The notes below the pieces were generated by a model that saw only the letters and a list, made by a program, of their open reading frames with translations, did no database searches and was not told where the DNA came from. A program made the translations under genes and the position numbers. From Myxococcales bacterium (GTDB lineage Bacteria; Myxococcota; Polyangia; Polyangiales; Polyangiaceae), in the NCBI GenBank assembly GCA_020430865.1, contig JAGQIY010000250.1, positions 1-25,701 of the forward strand: a stretch of 25,701 bases of DNA, in the 5' to 3' direction. This document shows positions 7,567-15,122 of this stretch, in pieces (position 1 is the stretch's first letter; each line of letters begins with the position of its first letter).

Positions 7567-8754
7567 ATGAGGAACTGGAAGTGGGTGGTAGCGTGCGCTC
7601 CGCTGTTGCTGGTTGGCTGCGGGAGCGACGACTCCAGTGATGGCGGCGAAGGGGGCTCTGCGGGCGTGGGCGGTTCCGCCGGTACGGCGGGCAGCGGCGC
7701 AGTGGGCGGCAGCGGCGCAGTGGGTGGCAGCGGCGCAGTGGGCGGCAGCGGCGCAGGCGGCAGCGGCGCAGTGGGTGGCAGCGGCGCAGTGGGCGGCAGC
7801 GGTGGGACGAGCGGCAGTGGTGGTTCCTCCGCGGGCCAGGGCGGCGCTGGCGGAAGCGCTGGGCAGTCGAGCGGCGGCGCTGGCGGAGCAGCGGGGACGG
7901 GCGGCATGACGGCGAGCTGGGAGACCCTGAACGGTCAGACCCAGGAAGATTTCCGTGCGGTTTGGGGCGTAGGCCCGAAGAACGTGTGGGCGGTCGCCGG
8001 CAGCCACGTGCGTCACTATGTCAGCGGCACGACCTGGACGAGCGTCGAGTCGGGGTCGATGACGGGCACCTATCTGGATGTCGGCGGTCCAACTGGCACC
8101 ACGGGGACTCAAGACGTTTGGGTCGTCGGTGATCACATCGACTCCTACTTCAACAACCAGTGGTCCGGCGTCGGCTTTGGCTCGCTGGTGACTGGCCCCG
8201 CGACCTCGGTGCTCCGGGTGGGCCCGAGAGAGGTGGTGGTCGGCGCGCAGAACGGCGTCTTCCAGTTCAAGGTCGGCGGCACCGAGTGGACCGCGCGAGG
8301 CGTGTGGCCGGGCGGCGTCGTCGCTGGCCTGTGGAGCGAGGCGGGCGACCTCTTCGCCACCACGGGCTCGTCGCTCTGCACGTTGCCCGGAGGAAGCAGT
8401 ACCTGGAGCTGCGACGACACCGGCTTGAGCGGGCTGAATCGCGGCTTCGCGACGGGCAGTGGCGCCGCCATCGTGCAGTTCATCACCAGCGCCGACGGCA
8501 TCGTCCGTTCGTCAGCAGGCAGCGCGAGTCGCGTGCACGGCTCCGGCACGGCGTTTCACGGCGTCTGGGGGAGCGGCCCGTCGGACGTGTTCTTCGTCGG
8601 TGACGGCGGCTCCATCGTGCATTTCGATGGCGCGAGTTACACGGCCCTCGACAGCGGCACCACGAACGATCTCAACGACGTCTGGGGTGAGGGCGCGACG
8701 GGGTCGGTGTTCGTCGTCGGCGCCGCTGGGACTCTGCTGCGCCTGCAGCGTTGA
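7567..8754 (+). CDS. Lipoprotein with Gly/Ser/Ala linker and predicted beta-propeller
   Basis: 395 residues from ATG 7567. I preferred this start to GTG 7549 because it begins a compact lipoprotein signal (MRNWKWVVACAPLLLVGC, lipobox LVGC, Cys18). Residues about 19-110 are a low-complexity linker of Gly, Ser and Ala with repeated GSGAVG units. The C-terminal 280 residues contain propeller-type blades marked by VWGVGPKNVWAV, DVWVVGD, VWGSGPSDVFFVGDGGSI and VWGEGATGSVFVVG. This layout (lipobox, Gly-rich stalk, 'VWG.GP.DVW.VG' blades) is very common in Polyangiales. It is probably a surface-exposed lipoprotein that holds a ligand-binding head away from the membrane; the ligand is unknown. The ribosome-binding site is weak. 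Confidence 0.88.
   Translation: MRNWKWVVACAPLLLVGCGSDDSSDGGEGGSAGVGGSAGTAGSGAVGGSGAVGGSGAVGGSGAGGSGAVGGSGAVGGSGGTSGSGGSSAGQGGAGGSAGQSSGGAGGAAGTGGMTASWETLNGQTQEDFRAVWGVGPKNVWAVAGSHVRHYVSGTTWTSVESGSMTGTYLDVGGPTGTTGTQDVWVVGDHIDSYFNNQWSGVGFGSLVTGPATSVLRVGPREVVVGAQNGVFQFKVGGTEWTARGVWPGGVVAGLWSEAGDLFATTGSSLCTLPGGSSTWSCDDTGLSGLNRGFATGSGAAIVQFITSADGIVRSSAGSASRVHGSGTAFHGVWGSGPSDVFFVGDGGSIVHFDGASYTALDSGTTNDLNDVWGEGATGSVFVVGAAGTLLRLQR
7690..7806 (+). repeat. 18-bp minisatellite coding GSGAVG units
   Basis: The unit GGCAGCGGCGCAGTGGGY occurs at 7690, 7708, 7726, 7759 and 7777, with a shortened copy at 7744 and a diverged copy at 7795. All changes are multiples of 3 nt, so the frame is kept. The last base of the unit alternates C/T, which suggests expansion of a two-unit block. 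Confidence 0.9.
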
Positions 8755-8773
8755 GGCGGTTCGGCGCCGGTGG

Positions 8774-8793
8774 GCAGCGTCGATCGGCGCTGC
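8774..8793. terminator. Hairpin between convergent genes
   Basis: GCAGCG (8774-8779) pairs with CGCTGC (8788-8793) around an 8-nt loop, in the 40-bp gap between the propeller lipoprotein and the end of the signalling operon. It lacks a T-tract; it is a candidate bidirectional terminator. Confidence 0.35.
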
Positions 8794-8794
8794 T

Positions 8795-10069
8795 TCACGC
8801 GACGCCGCCCATCGCCGTGACGTAGCCGCGGATCTCGGTGCAGGCCTCCGGGTCGAGCTCGAGGAATCGCAGACCGATGGCCGCGCCCCGAGCGCGCTGG
8901 ACCCAGCGAGGTTCAGCGTCGACGGCGACGATCTTCCCCGAGATGGGCAACGCAAAGCGCACGGTGACTCGCTTGGCGTCGCTGGGTCGGTCAGCAAGCA
9001 CCAGCAGACCGCCCTCGGAGATGTCCTCGGTCCGACCATCGAGGTGACGGCCTTCGCTCTCGACGACGCGGACGGGCGTGATGTAGGGAGCTCGAGGGTG
9101 CTTTCTCCGCGCGGGAACGGGAACGTCGATCACGGTCTTGCTGTCTCTGGAGCCGCTCGAGGGGGGGAGGGTTGGTGGATCACGGCGCAGCCCCAGCAGT
9201 GACGTCTGGTCTGGCACCGGCGTGACGCTGGCTCGCAGCGCGAGACCGAACGCCTCCAGCGAACCGTGACGGTCTTCCGGGTTCTTCGACAGCGCGCGTT
9301 CGATGACCTTCTGCAGCGGCCCAGGGACGTTTTCCGATGCCTCAGGGAAACGAACCTCGGGGTTGGATTCCATCGCGAGCAGGATCTGCGCATAGTTTCC
9401 ATCGTACGGCGTAGCGCCGGTCAGCGCTTCGAAGAGCGAGACTGCCAGCGCGTACTCATCGACGCCCGGACCGATGCGGTCGTCTTCCGCGCGCAGCTGC
9501 TCCGGTGCCATGTATTCTGGCGTCCCGACGATCGCGCCCTGCCGCGTGAGCTTGGGCTCGTGGTGTTCCTCGGTGGCGGCGACACCAAAGTCAAAGAGCT
9601 TGACCAGCTCTCTCCCGGCGTCCGAGCGCGCGATGAAGATGTTCGCTGGTTTGACATCCCGGTGCAGCACCCCGCGCTGATGAACGACGTGGAGCGCCTC
9701 GCTCAGCGCGGCGCCGAGACACACCACTTCCCGGGCCGCCAGCGCTGGACGCACCGCGAGGATGCCGGCCAGCGTTCGCCCCTCGAGCAGTTCCATCGCG
9801 AGGTATGGACCGACCTCCGCGCAGCGCCCCGCGTCCAGCGCGGTCACTACATTCGAGTGGCGTGCCAGCGTCAGCAAGCGGGCCTCTCGCAGCAGGCGTT
9901 CCACCGCTTCATGGTTGCCCGCGAAGCGGTCCTGCAGGAGCTTCAACGCCACGTGAGCGCCGGTGAAGGCGTGCACCGCATCGAACACGACGCATACCCC
10001 CCCGCGCTCGATCTCGCGACGCAGCTCGTACTTGTGATCGACGACTATCCCAGGTTCCAGACTTCGCAT
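8795..10069 (-). CDS. Hanks-type Ser/Thr kinase fused to C-terminal PilZ domain
   Basis: 424 residues from ATG 10069, fixed by the Shine-Dalgarno GGAGG just upstream, which overlaps the stop of the EAL gene. The longer frame to 10120 is not needed. Kinase domain (about 14-280): catalytic Lys in VALK (K43), HRDVKPAN (D138, N143), DFG (D160) and GTPEYMAPE (182-190) are all present. The glycine loop is degenerate: IERGGVCVVF has Glu and Cys where the family has Gly. A Ser/Pro-rich linker leads to a PilZ domain (about 320-420) with both cyclic-di-GMP motifs, RxxxR (R322-R326) and DxSxxG (D349-G354). There is no membrane segment, so it is cytosolic. As last gene of the chemosensory operon, next to a cyclic-di-GMP phosphodiesterase, it is probably a kinase controlled by cyclic-di-GMP; that control is inference. 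Confidence 0.94.
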   Translation of the reverse strand: MRSLEPGIVVDHKYELRREIERGGVCVVFDAVHAFTGAHVALKLLQDRFAGNHEAVERLLREARLLTLARHSNVVTALDAGRCAEVGPYLAMELLEGRTLAGILAVRPALAAREVVCLGAALSEALHVVHQRGVLHRDVKPANIFIARSDAGRELVKLFDFGVAATEEHHEPKLTRQGAIVGTPEYMAPEQLRAEDDRIGPGVDEYALAVSLFEALTGATPYDGNYAQILLAMESNPEVRFPEASENVPGPLQKVIERALSKNPEDRHGSLEAFGLALRASVTPVPDQTSLLGLRRDPPTLPPSSGSRDSKTVIDVPVPARRKHPRAPYITPVRVVESEGRHLDGRTEDISEGGLLVLADRPSDAKRVTVRFALPISGKIVAVDAEPRWVQRARGAAIGLRFLELDPEACTEIRGYVTAMGGVA

Positions 10070-10079
10070 GTTCGCCTCC

Positions 10080-11249
10080 TCACCAACTCGCCGAGGAAAA
10101 TGGTTCCGCTGGCCGGCCAAATCGGTAGCCCTGAAGTAGATGGCATCCGAGGTCGACCAGTACGTCGCGTTCTCGCTCCGTCTCGATTCCTTCCGCCACG
10201 ACCATCAAGGCGAGATCGGAGCAGAGCGAGACCATCGAAGCGACCAGGCGCCGCTTCACCGGGCTCGAGTCGACGTCGCGAATCAGCGACATGTCGAGCT
10301 TGACGAGATCGGGCTCCAGCTGGGCGAAGCTCGATAGTCCAGCGTACCCCGCACCCAGATCATCGACGGCGATGCGATAGCCCTGCTTTCGCAGCTTCGC
10401 GATTCGCTCGGCGGGCTCCTTCACGTCGTCGAGCGTTGCGCGCTCGGTGATCTCCAGTACCACTCGGCCCGCGATGGAGGCGAGGGCGCTGTCGTCTCCG
10501 TACAGCTCTGGATCCATCAGGTCGATCGGGTGGAGGTTGACGAACACGTAGGCGCGCGGATCAGCGTTCGCCATGTCCGCGGCCACGTGCTCGCGGATCC
10601 GCCTGCCCAGTGGCCACACCTGCTCCAGGCGCTCAGCCGCGCCGATCAGCTTCCCAGGGTTGTCGAGAACCGGATCCCTGGTTCGCAGCAGCGCTTCGTA
10701 GCCGTAGATCGACGCATCCTGGGCGCGGATGATGGGTTGATATGCCATCCACAAGGAGTCCATTGCCCTGCGGAAGTCTGCCTCGAGGGCAGCAAGCTCG
10801 GAGCTGACGACGATTCCTCCCCCCAGCTCCGAGCTTGCGTCCGCCTTGACCAGCGCCAGGCGATGGAGCTTCGCGGCCCTCACGACCACCTCGACGAACT
10901 CCTTGGAGTCGATGGGCTTCAGCAGATACTTGAAGGCGCCGAGTTCCAGAGCCTGCACGGCAGAGTGGACATCGGGAGCGCCGGTGATCAGGATCACGGG
11001 CAGGTGTCGCTGTGAGGACTTCACCGCGCGCAGGAGCTCGACGCCGGACATACCAGGCATCGCGATGTCGCTCACGAGCACGTCGAACCGCTCCTTCTCC
11101 AGCAGGTCCAACGCCTCCCTGGCGCTCTCGCAGGTCGCGACCTCGAGGCCCTCGTACTCGAGGTGGCGCGCGAGCGCCTTGAGGAGCGTGGGTTCGTCGT
11201 CGACGAGCAGGATTCGGGTGTCCCTGGGCGCTTGGCTGGTGGGGGTCAT
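10080..11249 (-). CDS. Response regulator with EAL cyclic-di-GMP phosphodiesterase output
   Basis: 389 residues. The N-terminal receiver (about 11-130) has the acidic pair D17/D18, phosphoacceptor D61 (VSDIAMPG), T89 and K111. The EAL domain (about 165-385) keeps the catalytic set: EALLR (E185), N238 (VNLHP), E266 (EITER), D296/D297 (DDLGAGYAG), K317 (LVKLD), E353 (AEGIE) and Q373 (QGYRFGRP). It should therefore hydrolyse cyclic-di-GMP to pGpG, with activity set by receiver phosphorylation. The ATG overlaps the stop of the upstream hybrid kinase (ATGA) and follows the Shine-Dalgarno GAGAGG. It stands where the diguanylate cyclase WspR is found in Wsp loci. CheA-REC and the two hybrid kinases are candidate phosphodonors. 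Confidence 0.95.
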   Translation of the reverse strand: MTPTSQAPRDTRILLVDDEPTLLKALARHLEYEGLEVATCESAREALDLLEKERFDVLVSDIAMPGMSGVELLRAVKSSQRHLPVILITGAPDVHSAVQALELGAFKYLLKPIDSKEFVEVVVRAAKLHRLALVKADASSELGGGIVVSSELAALEADFRRAMDSLWMAYQPIIRAQDASIYGYEALLRTRDPVLDNPGKLIGAAERLEQVWPLGRRIREHVAADMANADPRAYVFVNLHPIDLMDPELYGDDSALASIAGRVVLEITERATLDDVKEPAERIAKLRKQGYRIAVDDLGAGYAGLSSFAQLEPDLVKLDMSLIRDVDSSPVKRRLVASMVSLCSDLALMVVAEGIETERERDVLVDLGCHLLQGYRFGRPAEPFSSASW

Positions 11250-13192
11250 GGAGATTCACCTCTCAGAGAGTGGACAATGGACGCTGTGAGTAGCTCGAGC
11301 CGCTCGGGGTTGATGGGCTTCTCCAGCATTTGCAGACCGATGTCGTCGCCGGCGTCTGGCGCTTGCAGCGTGTCGATTGGGGCGAGGGCGATCAACCTGC
11401 GTTCTTCCAGGTAGCTGGACAGCATCCCATGAAGTGGACCTTCGACGTCTGACATGAGCTGCAGTTCACACAGCACGAGATCGAAACGTGCCGTGCCGAG
11501 GAGGCGCGCCGCCGCGACCGCGTCCGTCAGGACCGAGATCCGGAATGCGCCACGCAGGACGCCGTAGATCGAGTCACCAACGCTCTTGTCCGAGTCGATG
11601 ACCAACAGTCGCGGAGTCGCCGACTCGGGTGCGTTGCTCGTGACGGATTGCGTGGCGACCTCGCGCAAGCTGGGGAGAACGATTCTGAACGTGGTCCCGC
11701 GGTCGAGCTCGCTCTCCACGTCGATCTGACCCTTCAACGAGCTGATGATGCGATGACAGATCGAGAGTCCCAGACCGGTGCCCAGACCTACGGGCTTCGT
11801 GGTGAAGAAGGGAGTGAACAGCTGAGCCAGCACATTCGGTGGCATCCCACAGCCCGAGTCGCGGATCTCCACCACGACCTTGCCGTCGCGTCGTCGGTGC
11901 GTGTGGAGCACGATGGAGTTCTTCGAGACACTACCCTCGGGAATGGCCTGGGCAGCGTTGACGATAAGGTTCAGGAACACCTGTCCCAGGCGAGGTTCAT
12001 TGGCGTACACCGGGGGCAGGTCAGGCGCGAAATCCTTGGTCAGCACTGCGTGGTGCCTCACGACGTTCCAGGCGAGGCGAGCTGACGAATCCAGGACCTG
12101 ATGTATGTCGACCGCGCCACGCTCCTCGCTATCCGCGCGGGAAAAAACCTTCAGATCTCTCACGATCCGCGACACGCGTTGAGCCGCATCCAAGGCGTCC
12201 TGCACTTCCTCGAGCACCATGTGCGCCTTGGGGGAATCCCCGAGCAACTCCGGCAGATCGCGCAGCACCAGCTCCAGGTTGGCGATGTTCACCGCGAGAG
12301 GGTTGTTGATCTCGTGCGCGACGCCGGCCGCGAGCAAGCCCACGGAGGCCATGCGGTCCGCCACCATGAGCTGGGCCTGGAGCTTTCGGTGATCCGTCAG
12401 GTCCGTGACCATGGCGAGGACTCCGTCGGCGACGCCGCCGTCGTCCGTCATCAGACTCGTCGAGAGTCTCGCCCAGAGGTCCGTGCCATCGGCGCGTACC
12501 AATGGGATCTCATATCGATTCACCTTTCCATTGCGGATTTCCTCGAAACGATTCAACGCACGTTCGTGCCACTCCGGCGGAAAGAACTCCATGAGCGGTC
12601 TGCCTTCGAGTAGCTCCGGCGTAGTCTGCAACATCGCCGCGAAGGTGGCGTTTGCATACTGAGTGACTCCCCGTTGGTCGACAATCCAGATCCCCTCCAG
12701 AGTGGTCTCTACGATGCGTCGATACTGGATCTCGCTCTCCTTGAGTGCTTGCTCGACGCGCCGGCGTTCGCGAAACACTTCGGCGTCGAACAGCGCGCGC
12801 TGGATGGACGGCACCAAGCGCACCAACCGTCCCTTCACCAGGAAATCGGACGCACCGACCTTCAGCGCTTCGACGGCGACGTCCTCGCCAATCGTCCCCG
12901 AGATGATGATGAATGGGATGCCGAGCCCGCTGTCCTGGAGTAGCTTGAGTGCTTCAGAGGCGCTGAAGCGGGGCATGTGGTAATCCGAGAGCACGATATC
13001 CCACTCGCGATTGGCCAGCGCGTCGCGCATCTCGGATGCGGTTTGAACTCGCTGGTATTGCACGTCGACTCCAGCCTTGCGGAGTGCGCGCAGCAGGAGT
13101 TCCGCGTCGTCCGGGTTGTCTTCCACGATCAGCGCGCGCAACCGGGTCAGCTGCGGCACGCGGATCTGGGAGATGCTGTCAGGCTCCTTCAC
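11246..13192 (-). CDS. Hybrid histidine kinase REC-PAS-HisKA-HATPase-REC with Glu-substituted C-terminal receiver
   Basis: 648 residues from GTG 13192, which is 8 nt after AGGAG and overlaps the upstream kinase gene by 14 bp; the longer frame to 13426 only re-reads that gene. Order: receiver (18-135; D70, K120), PAS (150-265), HisKA with VAHEINNPLA (H293), HATPase (N-box 407-414, DSGCGM 445-450, GTGLGL 471-476), and a second receiver (527-645). That last receiver is degenerate: the phosphoacceptor is Glu (E576 in LVLCELQLM), the acidic cluster is D-S-D rather than D-D-E, and the conserved Thr/Ser is Ala, while K625 remains. No membrane segment, so it is cytosolic. It is a close paralogue of the kinase at 23086-25026, which has a normal Asp. 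The Glu may mimic a phosphorylated state (inference). Confidence 0.93.
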   Translation of the reverse strand: MKEPDSISQIRVPQLTRLRALIVEDNPDDAELLLRALRKAGVDVQYQRVQTASEMRDALANREWDIVLSDYHMPRFSASEALKLLQDSGLGIPFIIISGTIGEDVAVEALKVGASDFLVKGRLVRLVPSIQRALFDAEVFRERRRVEQALKESEIQYRRIVETTLEGIWIVDQRGVTQYANATFAAMLQTTPELLEGRPLMEFFPPEWHERALNRFEEIRNGKVNRYEIPLVRADGTDLWARLSTSLMTDDGGVADGVLAMVTDLTDHRKLQAQLMVADRMASVGLLAAGVAHEINNPLAVNIANLELVLRDLPELLGDSPKAHMVLEEVQDALDAAQRVSRIVRDLKVFSRADSEERGAVDIHQVLDSSARLAWNVVRHHAVLTKDFAPDLPPVYANEPRLGQVFLNLIVNAAQAIPEGSVSKNSIVLHTHRRRDGKVVVEIRDSGCGMPPNVLAQLFTPFFTTKPVGLGTGLGLSICHRIISSLKGQIDVESELDRGTTFRIVLPSLREVATQSVTSNAPESATPRLLVIDSDKSVGDSIYGVLRGAFRISVLTDAVAAARLLGTARFDLVLCELQLMSDVEGPLHGMLSSYLEERRLIALAPIDTLQAPDAGDDIGLQMLEKPINPERLELLTASIVHSLRGESP

Positions 13193-15122
13193 TGCCCCTG
13201 CTCCTCGAGCTAGCTTGGAAAACGAAATGAAAGGTGGCCCCTTCCCCGGGCTCACCGGCTGCTCTGATCGAACCTCCGTGTTTCTCGAGGATGCGGCGCA
13301 CGGTGGCCAGGCCGATCCCTGTTCCGGGAAACTCACTCGTGGTGTGCAGTCGCTGGAACGGCTCGAATAGCCTGTCAGCCTCTGCTTGCGGAAACCCCGC
13401 GCCGTTGTCGCGCACGCAGAAGCCATCGGGAGCCCGCACCAGGGCGATCTCCGGGTCGTGCGTGCCGCGAGTGAACTTCCATGCGTTGCTCAGCAAGTTC
13501 ACCAGGACTACACGCGCGAGGGCAGGATCCGCCGTGGTCACCAGGTTCGGTTCGATCGACACCGCGACGTCGTGCGTGGGGTCCTGTTCCCCGAGGTCGT
13601 GCAGGATGCTGAGGGCGACGTCCGAGAGGTTGACCTCGCTGGGCCGCATCGCGGCCTGGCCGACCCGGGAGAGGGTCAAGAGGTCGTCGATCAGCTCCGT
13701 CATCTTTCCCGCGCTCGAGTGAATGCGAGTCACGTAGTGCCGGGCGGGGGACTCCAAGGTCTCGCCATAGTCCTCGATGATGGCCTGAGCGTAGCCTTCG
13801 ATGACCCGGACTGGCGCTCGGAGGTCATGAGAGACGGTGTAGCTGAAGGCTTCGAGGTCGCGGTTCTTCGCCTCCAGCTCCTGCACCAGCTCCGCCCGTG
13901 CCTCTGCCAGATCACGCGCGGCGCGGGCCTCTGCGGCGGCCAGCTCTGTCTTTCGAATTTCCCCGCGGATGCGGCGGGCGTCGTCCTCGAACTGCTTGCG
14001 ACGGAGCTGCGCTCGCACGCGCGCCTTCAGAACAGCGAAGTCCGCCGACTTCGAGACGTAGTCGTCTGCGCCCGCGGCGAGCCCAGAGACCAGCGCTTCA
14101 TCGCTCTCGAGGGCCGTGAGTAGAATCAGCGGTGTATCCCGGAGCACCGGCGCCGCCTTGATGCGTCGACAGGTCTCCTCTCCCCCGATCCCGGGCATCA
14201 GGAGGTCGAGCAGGATGCAGTCCGCGGGTTGCACCGCGAGGAGCTCGAGGGCTGCCTCTCCAGAGTGTGCCAAGGCGACGTCGTAGCCCTCGAGTCGGAG
14301 CTCCTCCGCCAGGCTGAACAGGTAGCTATCGCTATCGTCCACGGCGACCACGCGTTTCGGACTGAGCAGGCTCTTGATCTCCGACGGCGCTGAGCCCCCG
14401 GAGCGGACCAGGACTTGGAGCTTGGCGAACAGGACCGACAGGTCGTCGGACTTGAGCAAGAAGTCGTTGGCGCCAGCTTCGAGCGCCTCCAGCTCGGCCT
14501 CGACCGGATCCCCACCTGTCACCAGCATGCACGGCGTGTCGCGCAGCGCAGCGTCGAGACGCACTCGCCGAATCACCGTCGGACCGCGAATGCCGGGAAG
14601 TTCGCCGTCGACGAGGATCACGGTTGGGCGCAGGGAAGCAGCCATCCGCAGCCCCTCTTCACCTGTCTGTGCTTCAAAGACCTGGTAGCCCACGGCGTGC
14701 AGGCGTTCGGCCACGCGCTTGCGGTAACTGATGCTGTCGTCGACCAGCAGCACGCTGGTTCCTCGAACCGTCTCCTTGCGGAGTAGCTCGAGAGCGCGCG
14801 ATACGACGAAGCTCCTGTCGTAGGGTTTGCCGATGTACTCCTCTGCCCCGATCCGGAGTCCACGTACGCGGTCACCCACCTCTGCCTCCGTCGATAGGAG
14901 CATGACCGGCGGTCGAGGCGCTTCCAGGGACGACAGGAACTCAAGGCCGTCTCCGTCGGGAAGCAACAGGTCGAGGACGATGAGATCGGGACGCGTGCCG
15001 CCGAGAGCGGTCCGAGCCGCCTCCAGCGTCGCGCAGCCCTCGGTGTAGAAGCCTGCGCTGCCGAAGGCCTCCATCAAGTCCATCCGTACCGTCAGGCTGT
15101 CGTCCACGATCAGCACGTTCAT
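13179..15122 (-). CDS. Triple-receiver hybrid histidine kinase (REC-REC-REC-HisKA-HATPase)
   Basis: 647 residues from ATG 15122, which overlaps the cheB stop (ATGA); the frame to 15560 only re-reads cheB. Three N-terminal receivers: REC1 (1-115; D51 in VLDLLLPDGDG, K99), REC2 (122-240; D172 in LVDGELPG, K224), REC3 (255-372; D306 in LLDLLMPG, K358). A charged coiled coil (about 376-425) leads to HisKA with SYTVSHDLRAP (H432) and an HATPase domain (N546 in NLLSNAWKF, DNGAGFP 572-578, GTGIGLATV 600-608). There are no membrane segments or PAS domains, so input must come through the receivers. It is likely fed by CheA and hands phosphate on to the REC-EAL protein or another regulator; the direction is not shown by sequence. 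Confidence 0.94.
   Translation of the reverse strand: MNVLIVDDSLTVRMDLMEAFGSAGFYTEGCATLEAARTALGGTRPDLIVLDLLLPDGDGLEFLSSLEAPRPPVMLLSTEAEVGDRVRGLRIGAEEYIGKPYDRSFVVSRALELLRKETVRGTSVLLVDDSISYRKRVAERLHAVGYQVFEAQTGEEGLRMAASLRPTVILVDGELPGIRGPTVIRRVRLDAALRDTPCMLVTGGDPVEAELEALEAGANDFLLKSDDLSVLFAKLQVLVRSGGSAPSEIKSLLSPKRVVAVDDSDSYLFSLAEELRLEGYDVALAHSGEAALELLAVQPADCILLDLLMPGIGGEETCRRIKAAPVLRDTPLILLTALESDEALVSGLAAGADDYVSKSADFAVLKARVRAQLRRKQFEDDARRIRGEIRKTELAAAEARAARDLAEARAELVQELEAKNRDLEAFSYTVSHDLRAPVRVIEGYAQAIIEDYGETLESPARHYVTRIHSSAGKMTELIDDLLTLSRVGQAAMRPSEVNLSDVALSILHDLGEQDPTHDVAVSIEPNLVTTADPALARVVLVNLLSNAWKFTRGTHDPEIALVRAPDGFCVRDNGAGFPQAEADRLFEPFQRLHTTSEFPGTGIGLATVRRILEKHGGSIRAAGEPGEGATFHFVFQASSRSRGSEGA

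Noticed and set aside
9266..10303. 345-codon plus-strand open frame
   Set aside because: Antisense to the kinase-PilZ and EAL genes; no domain signature.
13193..13426. N-terminal extension of the operon hybrid kinase
   Set aside because: It re-reads the end of the triple-receiver kinase out of frame; GTG 13192 has a Shine-Dalgarno and starts just before the first receiver.
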